Shown here in pieces: positions 1-9,194 of a DNA stretch of 64,000 nucleotides. Source of the DNA: Clostridia bacterium (GTDB lineage Bacteria; Bacillota; Clostridia; Oscillospirales; Acutalibacteraceae); NCBI GenBank assembly GCA_900770255.1, contig CAAGJN010000012.1:7215-71214 (forward strand), given 5' to 3'. The notes beneath the pieces were generated by a model. The model saw only the letters and a program-made list of their open reading frames with translations. It made no database searches and had not been told where the DNA came from. Positions within the stretch are counted from its first letter, which is position 1; every line of letters starts with the position of its first letter. A program made the translations under genes and the position numbers.

Positions 1-2273
1 GAGCAGGCCATACCGTCGGTGCCGACAAACTTGCGCAGCAGTTTGCAGAGCTTCGCGCCGTTCTTACCGCAGGCCGCATCTTCGATAGTATTCGCAAGCG
101 TGAGATTCGGATAATCCTTGATCTCGCTCTCCGGAATGGCATGGCCTATGAGAGCCTCAAACTGATCGTCGGGGACGTTCATGATGTCTGCGCTGTAATA
201 TGCAGGCATAACGTCGCGAAGATCCTTGACGGGAGCGTCAACGGTGCTCGTGACCTCCACCTCGCCCTCAAGGCGGATGTCGCGGCTCGAAGCACCGACA
301 AGCAGCTTGTAGGTGTCAGTTTCAACATGCCAGTCGCCGAGATCTACATCATAGAACGCAAATGCACGCTTGCCGAGCTCAATCTCGATCTCCTTCTCCT
401 CGCCGGCTTTGAGGAACACCTTTTTGAAGCCCTTGAGCTCCTTGACGGGGCGGAATATCGTGCTGTTCTCCTGCGCGACGTAGAGCTCCGCAACCTCCGC
501 GCCGTCTCTGTCGCCGACGTTTTTAACCTTGAAGCTGACCTTCACGGTGTCGGTGTCCTTGATGCTCTTTGCAGACACCTTGAGATCGCTGTATTCAAAC
601 TTTGTATAGGACAGACCAAAGCCGAACGGAAAGAGAACGTCCTTTTTGGCGGTGTCGTAATAGCGGTAACCGATATAGATGCCCTCGCGGTACTCAACCG
701 TAGCGGTATTGCCGGGGAAGTTGTTGTAGCTCGGAGTGTCCTCGAGCGAGAACGGATAAGTCTCCGCGAGCTTGCCGGAGGGGTTGACGTCGCCGAAAAG
801 AATATCGGTGACTGCGCTGCCGCCCGCCTCGCCGCCGAGGTAGCTGTTGAGCAGAGCCTTTGTCTCGCCGATCCACGGCATTTCGACAACCGCGCCTCCC
901 GCGAGGACGACTACGACATTCTCAGTCACTCCGCGTACAGCGCTGAGCAGCGCGACATGCTCGGGCGGGATGCGCAGATGTGTTCTGTCAAAGCCCTCTG
1001 ACTCGAACTCGTCTGTAAGGCCGAGGAACAGGACTGCAACATCAGCCTTCTTTGCGGCCTCAACAGCGTCAGCTATGTAAGTTTCCGTAGATGTTCTTTT
1101 CTCTTTCTTTGTCAGCGCGTAGCCGTCTGCATAGATGACATCAATGCCGTTTTCAAACATTGTGTCAAACGCGCTGTCGAGCTTTATGGAATTGACAAGC
1201 GAGCTGCCCGCGCCCTGATAGCGCGGCTTTTTGGCCATCTGACCGATGACGGCGACCTTCGCCTTTTTGTCAAGCGGCAGGATATTGTCCTCGTTCTTGA
1301 GAAGAACCATGCACTCGCCTGCGATCTTGCGGGCTGCCGCGTGGTGCTCGGCTGTGTTGTAGCCTGCGCCGTCCTTGAGAACCTCTTTGGCGCGCATGAT
1401 GACGTCAATAACGCCGTCAACCATCTCGTTGAGGAAGTCCTCGCTGATCTCGCCGCTCTTGACTGCGTTGTATATCTTCTTGTTGCCCGCGCCGTTTGAG
1501 GTGGGCATCTCGAGGTTCTGACCTGCGAGAAGTCCGGGAACGCGCTCGTTCTCTGCGCCCCAGTCAGTGACTATCATGCCCTCAAAGCCGAAGTCGCGGC
1601 GGAGCACATCTGTGAGCAGCCACTTGTTCTCGGCGCCGTAGACGCCGTTGAGGCGGTTATACATGCACATGATCGTCCAGGGCTGCGCTTCCTTGACAGC
1701 GATCTCAAACGCGGTAAGGTATATCTCTCTGAGCGTTCTCTCGTCAACGACCGCGCTTACGGTCATTCTGCGGGTCTCCTGGTTATTGACCGCATAGTGC
1801 TTGAGCGAAGTGCCAATGCCCTTTGACTGAACGCCGTTGACAAATGCCGCGGACATCTTGCCCGCGAGATACGGATCCTCTGAAAAATACTCAAAGTTTC
1901 TGCCGCACAGGGGAGAGCGCTTCATGTTGGTTCCGGGGCCGAGCAGGACCGAAACCTTCTCGGCTACACACTCTTCGCCGAGTAGCTCGCCCATGCCCTC
2001 GATGAGATCGGGATCCCATGAGCATGCGGTGGTTGCCGCGGTGGGATAGCAGATGGCCGGCACGCCGAGCAGGCTGATGCCCTTAGCTTTCTTGTCTTTG
2101 TCGTCCTTGTCTTTGGTGCCCACACTGTTGCGGATGCCGTGAGGGCCGTCGCTCCAGAGAATGGAGGGGATGCCGAGACGCTCGATGGCGGCTGTGTGCC
2201 AATAGTCGCTGCCGGAGCAGAACGCTACTTTTTCTTCCAGCGTCATTTGCGCGATAAGGTCTGCGTGTTTCAT
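1..2273 (-). CDS. Glycoside hydrolase family 3 beta-glucosidase-like enzyme (3' end cut off by window edge)
   Basis: Hydrolyses terminal beta-linked sugars from oligosaccharides or glycosides, by family; no signal peptide is visible, so it probably acts in the cytoplasm. About 757 residues lie in the window and the C-terminus runs off the left edge. The GH3 N-terminal barrel carries the KHYAVNNQE motif near residue 159 and the nucleophile motif VTDWGA with Asp near residue 237. The second alpha/beta domain follows at about 330-560, and a fibronectin III-like domain (VKNVGDRDGAEVAELYV) near 590-660. The start ATG at 2273 has AGGAGG close upstream. Substrate cannot be read from the sequence; beta-glucosidase and beta-xylosidase are both possible. 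Confidence 0.93.
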   Translation of the reverse strand, partial: MKHADLIAQMTLEEKVAFCSGSDYWHTAAIERLGIPSILWSDGPHGIRNSVGTKDKDDKDKKAKGISLLGVPAICYPTAATTACSWDPDLIEGMGELLGEECVAEKVSVLLGPGTNMKRSPLCGRNFEYFSEDPYLAGKMSAAFVNGVQSKGIGTSLKHYAVNNQETRRMTVSAVVDERTLREIYLTAFEIAVKEAQPWTIMCMYNRLNGVYGAENKWLLTDVLRRDFGFEGMIVTDWGAENERVPGLLAGQNLEMPTSNGAGNKKIYNAVKSGEISEDFLNEMVDGVIDVIMRAKEVLKDGAGYNTAEHHAAARKIAGECMVLLKNEDNILPLDKKAKVAVIGQMAKKPRYQGAGSSLVNSIKLDSAFDTMFENGIDVIYADGYALTKKEKRTSTETYIADAVEAAKKADVAVLFLGLTDEFESEGFDRTHLRIPPEHVALLSAVRGVTENVVVVLAGGAVVEMPWIGETKALLNSYLGGEAGGSAVTDILFGDVNPSGKLAETYPFSLEDTPSYNNFPGNTATVEYREGIYIGYRYYDTAKKDVLFPFGFGLSYTKFEYSDLKVSAKSIKDTDTVKVSFKVKNVGDRDGAEVAELYVAQENSTIFRPVKELKGFKKVFLKAGEEKEIEIELGKRAFAFYDVDLGDWHVETDTYKLLVGASSRDIRLEGEVEVTSTVDAPVKDLRDVMPAYYSADIMNVPDDQFEALIGHAIPESEIKDYPNLTLANTIEDAACGKNGAKLCKLLRKFVGTDGMAC

Positions 2274-2753
2274 GTAGAAACCTCCTGTTTTTCTTCATTT
2301 TATATTTTCAACTATTCGGATATTTCTTTTTTCTGCATACTTATACTATTTTATGCGCAGTCATATAAAACAATTATATCACACAACTTTTAAAAAATAA
2401 ATAAGAAATAGCAAAGAAGAGTGCATATTTTGCACATTTTTGTAATGTATATATTTTCAAAGTCATACACTTTCGCTTAAAATGTTGCGACATATAGGTA
2501 ATAGCCGGATTTAAGCGGATTTTTGCTCTGCCTCGTTCTAAGCCTTGAACATGCGGAGCCTTGTCAGATTTACCACGCGAGGCGCGGACACATTCGGCGT
2601 ATTCAGCCTTGAGGACGCAAAATGGCGGTAGGTAGCCGTTTATCGGGCAATTTTTTCTGACGGGTGCAACACAAGATATATTTATGTTGATTTATGTTGC
2701 CAAGTAAAGCGGTTTATGGTAAAATCTTTTTCAGTATCAACGGAGGTGACGGC
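2274..2753. other. 480-bp intergenic region, no gene seen
   Basis: The left half (to about 2500) is AT-rich and holds the GH3 promoter region. From about 2505 to 2670 the sequence switches to G+C-rich, non-coding DNA with stop codons in all frames. It ends close to the ribosome binding site of the next gene. That block may be an interspersed repeat, but this cannot be shown from one copy. No tRNA fold or riboswitch motif was recognised. Confidence 0.5.
2383..2435 (-). promoter_or_regulatory. Probable promoter of the GH3 gene with an upstream palindrome
   Basis: A TATAAT -10 box lies on the minus strand at 2383-2388, preceded by TGTGA. No good -35 is seen at the expected distance. Immediately upstream, 2421-2435 is an inverted repeat GTGCA-N5-TGCAC that could bind a sugar-responsive regulator. 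The operator role is inference. Confidence 0.4.
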
Positions 2754-3476
2754 GTGGAGCGGCTTGACAAGACGGTGGCAAAGCAGATGAACCTTTCGCG
2801 CAGCGGTGCGCGCCAGCTCATACGCAGCGGCGCGGTTGAGCTCAACGGGGAAAGAGTCTTTGCGGCCGATACGCAGCTTGATCTCAACACGGATAAGCTT
2901 AGCATAAACGGCCGGGCCGTGCCTCTGCGCCGCTTTCTCTATATCATGCTCAACAAGCCCTCGGGTGTGCTCAGCGCCGCGAAGGATCCGAAGAGCCCTA
3001 CTGTTATTGATCTTTTGCCCGATTCCCTGCGCCGCCGCGGCCTTTTTCCGGCAGGGCGGCTCGATAAGGACACTACGGGGCTGCTCATCATTACCGATGA
3101 CGGCGATTTTGCACACCGGCTTATTTCTCCGTCGCACCATGTCTACAAGACTTATGACGCGACGCTTGAGAGCGACTTAACCGAAGAACAGCTTGATGTT
3201 CTCAGATTAGGCGCGACGCTCGGGGACGGTACAAAATGTCTGCCCGCGAGGGTGAAAAAGATAAGCGATGACCCGCCGGCGGTGCGCGTGCAGATTCGGG
3301 AGGGCAAATATCATCAGGTCAAGAGAATGTTCGCGTCGCTCGGCAGCGGCGTCACGGCGCTCGACCGCAGGGCGATAGGCGCGCTGAAGCTCGACGAGAC
3401 GCTTGAGCGCGGCGAAGCGAGACTGCTTACGGATGAGGAGCGCGGGCTCATTTTTGCCGAGGCTCTGAGTCTGTAG
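2754..3476 (+). CDS. rsuA: 16S rRNA pseudouridine synthase, RsuA family
   Basis: Converts a specific uridine (U516 in E. coli numbering) of 16S rRNA to pseudouridine during small-subunit assembly. The 240-residue product has an N-terminal S4 RNA-binding domain (LDKTVAKQMNLSRSGARQLI) and a catalytic domain with GRLDKDTTGLLIITDDG, whose Asp is the nucleophile. SPSHHVYKTY matches the RsuA subgroup better than RluB. I chose the GTG at 2754 because GGAGGTGAC lies just upstream; a longer reading from 2694 lacks a ribosome binding site. It stands alone, in the same direction as the oxidoreductase 73 bp downstream. Confidence 0.88.
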   Translation: MERLDKTVAKQMNLSRSGARQLIRSGAVELNGERVFAADTQLDLNTDKLSINGRAVPLRRFLYIMLNKPSGVLSAAKDPKSPTVIDLLPDSLRRRGLFPAGRLDKDTTGLLIITDDGDFAHRLISPSHHVYKTYDATLESDLTEEQLDVLRLGATLGDGTKCLPARVKKISDDPPAVRVQIREGKYHQVKRMFASLGSGVTALDRRAIGALKLDETLERGEARLLTDEERGLIFAEALSL

Positions 3477-3549
3477 CGCGGCTTTCGGCTGCTGAAATTT
3501 GTATGTGAAAAAGGGCGATGCCCATAATTTTATAAAGTGAGGTAACAAT

Positions 3550-4698
3550 ATGTCTGACAAGAGAGAAAACGATCTGAACCTCTTTTTAAAGGATCAGGAC
3601 AACTACAGTATCGATACGAGCAAGAAGCTAAAAGTCGGTATCATCGGCTGCGGCTGGATAGCCGGAAACCACATCAGCGAATACCTGAAAATGCCCGATA
3701 TTGAGCTCGTCGGCGTAGCTGATCTCATTGACGGCAAGGCTGAGGAGTTCCTCAGAAAATGGAACGCCCCCGAGGGCGTCAGAGTCTATCGCTCCCACAA
3801 GGAGCTCATAGACAATGAAGAGCTCGACGCTGTAAGCGTGTGCACCTACAACATGACCCATGCCGAGTGCACGATCTACGCGCTTGATCACGGCGTCAAC
3901 GTCCTGCTTGAGAAGCCGATGTGCGTCACCCTCGATGAGGCGGTAGAGATCAGAAAGGCCGAGAAGAGGAGCGGAAAGATCGTCTCCGTCGGCTTCCAGC
4001 CCCGCTACAACCCCAATATGCAGATGATCAAATACATAATCGAGTCGGGCGAGCTCGGCAAGGTTTATCACATTCAGATCGGCGGCGGTAGGCGCAGAGG
4101 TATCCCGACCCCATTCGGCACGACCTTCATCGAGAAGAAGACGGGCGGCATCGGCGCGCTCGGCGATATCGGCTGCTATGCGCTCGACATGGTGCTCAAC
4201 GGTATGGGCTATCCCAAGCCGCTGACTGTCACGGGTTTTCTTTCCGACTATTTTGGAAAGGCTGACGATTACAAATACAGGGATGTTTTCGGCGTTGACG
4301 ATTTCGCCGCCGGTTTTGTGCGCCTTGAGGGCGGTCTGACGATCGATTTCAAGACTGCATGGGCGATGAATGTTGACACCATGGGCGACACCGTCGTCCT
4401 CGGAACAAAGGCGGGGCTCAAGATCCCGTCATCAGGCCATTGGGGCAGCATCGACGCGCCGCTGAAGATATACCGCAACATCGGCGACGCCCAGGTCGAG
4501 ACGGTCGTCCCGATGATTCCCGAGCCCGAGGAGGGAGTTTTCTACTGGAAAGTACGCAAATTCCTTGACGCTGTCAAAAACGGCGAGGAGGCGCCCGTGC
4601 CGACGAGTCAGGCTATATACAACCAGGCGATCCTCGACGGTATCTACCGTTCCGCTCAGGCCGGACATGAGATAGAGCTCGAGATCCCGGAGGTGTGA
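3550..4698 (+). CDS. Gfo/Idh/MocA family NAD(P)-dependent oxidoreductase
   Basis: Family members oxidise or reduce sugars, sugar acids or inositols with NAD(P). The 382-residue product opens with a Rossmann fold after a 30-residue lead: VGIIGCGWIAGNHI contains the GxGxxG dinucleotide loop. The family motif EKPMC (Lys in the active site) follows, then a C-terminal alpha/beta domain with GGIGALGDIGCYALDM. The start ATG has GTGAGG upstream. A strong terminator follows directly, so it is probably a single-gene unit or the end of one. Its position between a GH3 enzyme and an unrecognised 727-residue protein suggests carbohydrate metabolism; the substrate is unknown. Confidence 0.88.
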   Translation: MSDKRENDLNLFLKDQDNYSIDTSKKLKVGIIGCGWIAGNHISEYLKMPDIELVGVADLIDGKAEEFLRKWNAPEGVRVYRSHKELIDNEELDAVSVCTYNMTHAECTIYALDHGVNVLLEKPMCVTLDEAVEIRKAEKRSGKIVSVGFQPRYNPNMQMIKYIIESGELGKVYHIQIGGGRRRGIPTPFGTTFIEKKTGGIGALGDIGCYALDMVLNGMGYPKPLTVTGFLSDYFGKADDYKYRDVFGVDDFAAGFVRLEGGLTIDFKTAWAMNVDTMGDTVVLGTKAGLKIPSSGHWGSIDAPLKIYRNIGDAQVETVVPMIPEPEEGVFYWKVRKFLDAVKNGEEAPVPTSQAIYNQAILDGIYRSAQAGHEIELEIPEV

Positions 4699-4705
4699 TG
4701 TCGTG

Positions 4706-4742
4706 CAGCCGCCGTCGGAGCATATCCCCGGCGGCTGTTTTT
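4706..4742 (+). terminator. Rho-independent terminator after the Gfo/Idh/MocA gene
   Basis: Stem CAGCCGCC / GGCGGCTG (4706-4713 with 4730-4737) is followed by five T residues. Confidence 0.85.
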
Positions 4743-4827
4743 ATACAAAACCTGAACAATATTGCTATTTGCAATTGACTTATATATCTCCGCGAGTGTA
4801 AAATTTAACGTGAAAAGCGGTGAAAAA

Positions 4828-5502
4828 ATGAAGAGCAAAAACGACGTGGAGCTAATTGAATATACCGTGGCGCAGGATGCGTTGAACTGTTCAACGCATG
4901 CCGTGGGAGCCGTCATGGGAGTTTTTGTGCTTGTGATGCTGATAAGAAAGGCCGCGCCCCTCGGCTCCGTCAGATACACTCTCTCGGCGCTGATCTACGG
5001 GCTGTCGCTCGTTTTGCTCTACACCGCCTCCGCGGTCTATCATGGCCTGCCCAAGGGGGAGATGAAGCGCGCCGCGCGCATTGTCGATCACTCTGTTATC
5101 CCGGTGCTCATAGCGGGCACGGCGACGCCCTGCGCAATGATTACGCTCTATGCTTATAACAGAGTCTGCTGTGTCGCCGTCATGATTCTCGCATGGGGCA
5201 GCGTGCTGTTCGGGCTTGTTGCAAAGCTGTTCTTTTTTCAAAAAACAAAGACGGCCTGCGTCGTCGTCTACATCGTCGCCGGGGCTGTGATGCTATCATG
5301 CTCGCTCGCAGTTATCAACGAGATAAATTTGCATGCGCTGCGGCTGCTTGTGCTCGGCTGTATAGTCTATCTGTCAGGCTCGGTGTTCTGCGCGGTCGGA
5401 CGCAGTCATCCGTGGTGCCATGTTATATTCCATATGTTTATCGTCGCGGGCAGCATGATACACGCCTTTGCGATATATAAGCATGTATTTGTTCTCAAAT
5501 AA
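4828..5502 (+). CDS. Hemolysin III (PAQR/HlyIII) family membrane protein
   Basis: Seven-helix integral membrane protein of the HlyIII/PAQR superfamily. The bacterial members' role is not settled; haemolytic activity and hydrolase activity have both been proposed. The 224-residue length fits the family. Expected motifs are present: NCSTHAVGA near residue 18, LLYTASAVYHGLP (helix 2 with the conserved S...H) and a DHSVIPVLIAGTATP segment. The last conserved histidines fall in CHVIFHMFIVAGSMIHAF, completing the predicted metal-binding set. The ATG at 4828 was chosen to match family length; GTG at 4810 is an alternative. It lies 32 bp before the next gene and is probably co-transcribed with it. 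Confidence 0.85.
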   Translation: MKSKNDVELIEYTVAQDALNCSTHAVGAVMGVFVLVMLIRKAAPLGSVRYTLSALIYGLSLVLLYTASAVYHGLPKGEMKRAARIVDHSVIPVLIAGTATPCAMITLYAYNRVCCVAVMILAWGSVLFGLVAKLFFFQKTKTACVVVYIVAGAVMLSCSLAVINEINLHALRLLVLGCIVYLSGSVFCAVGRSHPWCHVIFHMFIVAGSMIHAFAIYKHVFVLK

Positions 5503-5534
5503 ACTATTTTATGATATATAAGGAGGATCTGCCC

Positions 5535-7718
5535 ATGCCCATGAAACACGATTATCACGGCGCGCCCGCATCACTTTCGCCGCGGCTTATGCGAGTGGCG
5601 ATGTGCTGCAAAAAAGAGGAAAACCCGGAGAGAGCCGCCGAGCTCGCCGCATTGCCTAAGACGGAGCTTACTCAGGAGCTTAAAAAGCGGCTTCCGGAAT
5701 TCTTGAGCGCAGATATGATAACCTGCTGCTGCAGGGATGAGAAAAATGTTCTCTGGCTCGGCACCGAGGAGGGTCTCTGGCGCGTTGACGAGAGCGAGAA
5801 GGACGAACTTGACCGCGTCCAGTGCTTCAGAGCGCAAGCCTATCTCAGGGACAACAGCGTTAAGGCCGTTGAGCCCGACGGCAGCAACGGAGTGTGGGCG
5901 CTCACCGAGACGGGCTTATCGCATATCGAGATGCGTATGCTCTCTGTCGAGCACAAGGCAAATTTGCTCTCAGAGATGGATGTGCGGCTCGTGCAGCGAC
6001 GCGGCATGCTCAGCGGCGCAGATTGGGATGAGGAGAAGAAGCGCTGGGTGCCGCATGAGTCTGACAACGACGGGCTGTGGACCTCGCTCGTCGCCATGGG
6101 CGACATCTGCCGCTACGGCGTGATGAAAAACGATCCCAGGTACACCCCCGAGCAGGTCGAGCATGCGCGTCAGGTTGCGACACGCTGGACCGAGGCTATC
6201 CTGCTGCTCGAATACATACCCTCATGGAAGGGCAAGGTCGCGTCTTTTGTGCGCTATAATGAGCCCGGCACAAACCGCGCTTCAAAGGTCTATCTCAAGC
6301 AGGGAAGGGAGGGTAAGCTCAATATACCCGATGTCGGCCCAGCAGGCTTTATCCACGCTGAACTCGGCCCCGTTGACAAGGACGACTGGGCTGAGACCGA
6401 CGCCGTGCCGGAGATAGTCTTCCGCAACGTTGAGGGCTATATCGCGCGCTCTTACCATGTCAACGATCCGGTCAATGATCCCGCTCCGCTGCAAGACGGC
6501 GTGTTCTTCAAAAAGGTCTATGACCCGGAAGGCAAGCTCGTCAGCGTTCGTATTCCGACGAGCAGCGACAAGGGCGACGATCTGCCCGCCCTGCTGACGG
6601 TTGACAGCAGCAACGATATTCCGGAGCGTCTGCGCTGCCTTTATACGGATGAGATAAACCCCGCGAGCGGCAAGCACTGGGGCGACGACGATATAATCTA
6701 TAAATGCGACACTTCAAACGACGAGCTGACAGGCCATTACGCCATATGGCAGCTTGCATATGACATACTCGGTGAGGACGATCCGGAGCTGCGCGAGATT
6801 ATCGCTCAGATCGCCGAGCGCCACGCGAAACATTTTGTGGACAACGGCTATGCACACACCGACGCGGGTGGTCAGCCGACCTCGTGGGCGCGGATGACCA
6901 GGGAATATTATCTTAACAAGGACTGCGAGGGCTATGAGGACGGACCTCTCGGCACGATGATCCTGCTCCAGCTTTTCAAGGTCGCCCACCACGTCACCGG
7001 CAATGAGCGCTGGGAGAAGGAATACCGTAAGCTCGCGCTCGAGGAGCCATATCGATATGCCGATCTCGCCTGCGAGCATTATGAGCGCTACGAGAACAAG
7101 ATAAAGGATTTCCTGCACAACGACAGTCTTGACTCCGAGACGCTGTTCCCGATGGTTGTCAAGACGATGAACTATTCGGACACCCGCATGGCGGCTGTTG
7201 CATACTACACAATATCGCAGCTCGAGGATGATCCGGTGCTGCTCGAAAAGTTCAGGCGCGGCGCGGACTGCTGGTGGAGGCTCGAGAAATACGGCCGCGA
7301 TATCGAGTGGTCGCTCGTCTATCAGCTCATGTATCCCGATGAGGAGAAATATGACGCTTTCGGCAGACCCTGCAAGGAGGTTCTCGCATGGCAGGCATCG
7401 AGATATCCCGTGAGCTCGCGCGAGATATTCATTGACAACACGACCCGCCCCGACGCATACGAGGAGGACGGCATGCTCTGGTACAGGGACACGGAGAAAC
7501 CGATTCCTTATGCAGTAGCGATGGATGAGCGCGGATCGAACGGCACCAACTTCTTTCATGCGCGCCAGGGCAGACCCGAGGGCAGCAAGGGCATCAACGG
7601 CTCCTACAACCTCATAATGCCCTATTGGATAGGCCGCTACAACGGTCTGCTCAAGGAGGAGGGCGAGGGCGGCGACATTACCGCCGACGAGCTCGTCGAT
7701 ATCCTCACGAATCAGTAA
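5535..7718 (+). CDS. Unrecognised 727-residue protein with propeller-like and helical-barrel-like segments
   Basis: I do not recognise this protein. No signal peptide is visible. Residues of about 65-140 contain two strand motifs (VLWLGTEEGLWRVD and GVWALTETGLSHIE) resembling regulator-propeller repeats. The segment SDNDGLWTSLVAMGDICRYG follows. The C-terminal half is helical and rich in W, Y, D and E (YAIWQLAYDILGEDDPELRE; FVDNGYAHTDAGGQPTSW), like alpha/alpha-barrel carbohydrate-active proteins. This similarity is weak and gives no activity. The ATG at 5535 has AGGAGG 8 nt upstream, better than an earlier in-frame ATG at 5511. Neighbouring sugar-related genes suggest a carbohydrate role, as inference only. 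Confidence 0.75.
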   Translation: MPMKHDYHGAPASLSPRLMRVAMCCKKEENPERAAELAALPKTELTQELKKRLPEFLSADMITCCCRDEKNVLWLGTEEGLWRVDESEKDELDRVQCFRAQAYLRDNSVKAVEPDGSNGVWALTETGLSHIEMRMLSVEHKANLLSEMDVRLVQRRGMLSGADWDEEKKRWVPHESDNDGLWTSLVAMGDICRYGVMKNDPRYTPEQVEHARQVATRWTEAILLLEYIPSWKGKVASFVRYNEPGTNRASKVYLKQGREGKLNIPDVGPAGFIHAELGPVDKDDWAETDAVPEIVFRNVEGYIARSYHVNDPVNDPAPLQDGVFFKKVYDPEGKLVSVRIPTSSDKGDDLPALLTVDSSNDIPERLRCLYTDEINPASGKHWGDDDIIYKCDTSNDELTGHYAIWQLAYDILGEDDPELREIIAQIAERHAKHFVDNGYAHTDAGGQPTSWARMTREYYLNKDCEGYEDGPLGTMILLQLFKVAHHVTGNERWEKEYRKLALEEPYRYADLACEHYERYENKIKDFLHNDSLDSETLFPMVVKTMNYSDTRMAAVAYYTISQLEDDPVLLEKFRRGADCWWRLEKYGRDIEWSLVYQLMYPDEEKYDAFGRPCKEVLAWQASRYPVSSREIFIDNTTRPDAYEEDGMLWYRDTEKPIPYAVAMDERGSNGTNFFHARQGRPEGSKGINGSYNLIMPYWIGRYNGLLKEEGEGGDITADELVDILTNQ

Positions 7719-7721
7719 ACT

Positions 7722-7764
7722 ATAACAAAACGCCGCCGCAGAGCTTTTATCCTCTGCGGCGGCG
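7722..7764 (-). terminator. Terminator of the histidine operon
   Basis: A 13-bp stem (7731-7743 with 7752-7764, CGCCGCCGCAGAG) is followed on the minus strand by TTTTGTT. It lies between convergent genes and may also stop plus-strand transcription, although T residues are lacking on that side. Confidence 0.85.
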
Positions 7765-7782
7765 ATACTTATACGCTGACGG

Positions 7783-8439
7783 TCACTTTGTCATCTTTTC
7801 CTGCTTTATCTTGTGGTCGATTATATGGCGCGAAGCGAGCTCGCGGTGCACATCCTCAACGGAGATGCCCATCTGTACCATGAGCACCATTGCGTGGTAG
7901 GCGAGATCGGCAAGCTCGTATACCGTCTCCTTTTTGTCATCCGCCTTGCCCGCAATAATGACCTCGGTGCACTCCTCGCCGACCTTCTTGAGTATCTTGT
8001 CTGTTCCCTTTTCAAAAAGATAGGTTGTGTATGAGCCCTCGGGTCTTGTCTTATTCCTGTCCTCGAGCAGCTCATAAAGTCCCTGAAGGCTGAACTCCTG
8101 AAGCTCATCGCTCTGCCAGACGGGATTTGTAAAGCACGAGTCACTGCCGGTGTGGCACGCGGGTCCGTCCTTTTCAACTACTACCACGAGCGCATCGTTG
8201 TCGCAGTCGGCGGTGATGCTGACTATGTGCTGGTAGTTTCCGCTCGTCTCGCCCTTGAGCCAGAGCTCCTGACGCGAGCGGCTGAAAAAGCAGGTCAGCC
8301 CCTTCTCCATGGATATTTTCAGGCTCTCTTTGTTCATATAGGCGACGGTCAGAACTTTTTTTGTTATCGAGTCCACGACAACGGCGGGAATGAGTCCCTT
8401 TTCATCGAATTTCAGTTCGTTTATATCAAGCATAATCAT
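7783..8439 (-). CDS. hisIE: Bifunctional phosphoribosyl-AMP cyclohydrolase / phosphoribosyl-ATP pyrophosphatase
   Basis: Catalyses steps 2 and 3 of histidine synthesis: pyrophosphate removal from PR-ATP (HisE part) and opening of the adenine ring (HisI part). The 218-residue fusion has HisI at about 1-115, with SRSRQELWLKGETSGN and metal-binding residues in DCDNDAL and GPACHTGSDSCF. HisE lies at about 125-215, with VGEECTEVIIAGK and ELADLAYHAMVLM. The ATG overlaps the hisF stop by 4 bp (ATGA), showing translational coupling. It is the last gene of the operon, just before a strong terminator. Confidence 0.96.
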   Translation of the reverse strand: MIMLDINELKFDEKGLIPAVVVDSITKKVLTVAYMNKESLKISMEKGLTCFFSRSRQELWLKGETSGNYQHIVSITADCDNDALVVVVEKDGPACHTGSDSCFTNPVWQSDELQEFSLQGLYELLEDRNKTRPEGSYTTYLFEKGTDKILKKVGEECTEVIIAGKADDKKETVYELADLAYHAMVLMVQMGISVEDVHRELASRHIIDHKIKQEKMTK

Positions 8440-9194
8440 AACCTCACAATAATATTTTCGTCCCTGAGCCTGCGCTTGAGGTCGGGGATAGCGATCTCGC
8501 CGAAGTGAAAGACCGAGGCCGCGAGACCCGCGTCTATCGTCGGTATCGCCTTGAACAGATCAACAAAATCCTGAACTTTGCCCGCGCCGCCGGAGGCTAT
8601 CACCGGCACGTTGACAGCGTCGCAGACTGCTTCCAGCATCTCGATATCGAAGCCGTTCTTGACTCCGTCCGTGTCGATCGAGTTGACGACGACCTCGCCT
8701 GCTCCGAGTGAGACGCATTTCTTTATCCAGGCTATCGCCTCCATGCCGGTATTCTCTCTGCCGCCCTTTGCAAACACGCGAAACTCACCATCCACACGTT
8801 TGACGTCGGCTGATAGCACGACGCACTGATCGCCGTATTTCTGCGCGGCCTCGCGTACGAGAGAGGGATCTCTGATAGCACCGGAGTTCACGCTGACCTT
8901 GTCCGCGCCGCATTTGAGCACGCGGTCAAAATCATCGACGGTGTTGATGCCGCCACCGACCGTAAGCGGAATAAATATGGTTTCAGCGACCTCGCGCAGG
9001 ATGTCCGTGAACAGCTTTCTGCCCTCGAACGACGCGGTGATGTCGTAGAAAACCAGCTCGTCCGCACCGTTTTCCGAATAGTATTTTGCGAGCTCAACGG
9101 GAGACGAAACGTCGCTCAGTCCCTCAAAATTAACTCCCTTGACCACTCTGCCGTCCTTGACGTCAAGGCACGGTATAATTCTTTTTGTTATCAT
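8436..9194 (-). CDS. hisF: Imidazole glycerol phosphate synthase, cyclase subunit
   Basis: Uses ammonia delivered by HisH to turn PRFAR into imidazole glycerol phosphate and AICAR, the latter feeding purine synthesis. The 252-residue beta/alpha barrel carries IPCLDVKDGRVVKGVNF at the N-terminus (catalytic Asp near 11) and a second catalytic Asp in LSADVKR. Phosphate-binding glycines are seen in TVGGGI and ASGGAG. Length is standard. It overlaps hisIE by 4 bp at its 3' end and the hisA stop by 4 bp at its start. Confidence 0.97.
   Translation of the reverse strand: MITKRIIPCLDVKDGRVVKGVNFEGLSDVSSPVELAKYYSENGADELVFYDITASFEGRKLFTDILREVAETIFIPLTVGGGINTVDDFDRVLKCGADKVSVNSGAIRDPSLVREAAQKYGDQCVVLSADVKRVDGEFRVFAKGGRENTGMEAIAWIKKCVSLGAGEVVVNSIDTDGVKNGFDIEMLEAVCDAVNVPVIASGGAGKVQDFVDLFKAIPTIDAGLAASVFHFGEIAIPDLKRRLRDENIIVRL

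Noticed and set aside
141..1001. Plus-strand open frame opposite the GH3 gene
   Set aside because: The minus-strand GH3 reading is continuous with clear family motifs; the antisense product looks like no protein.
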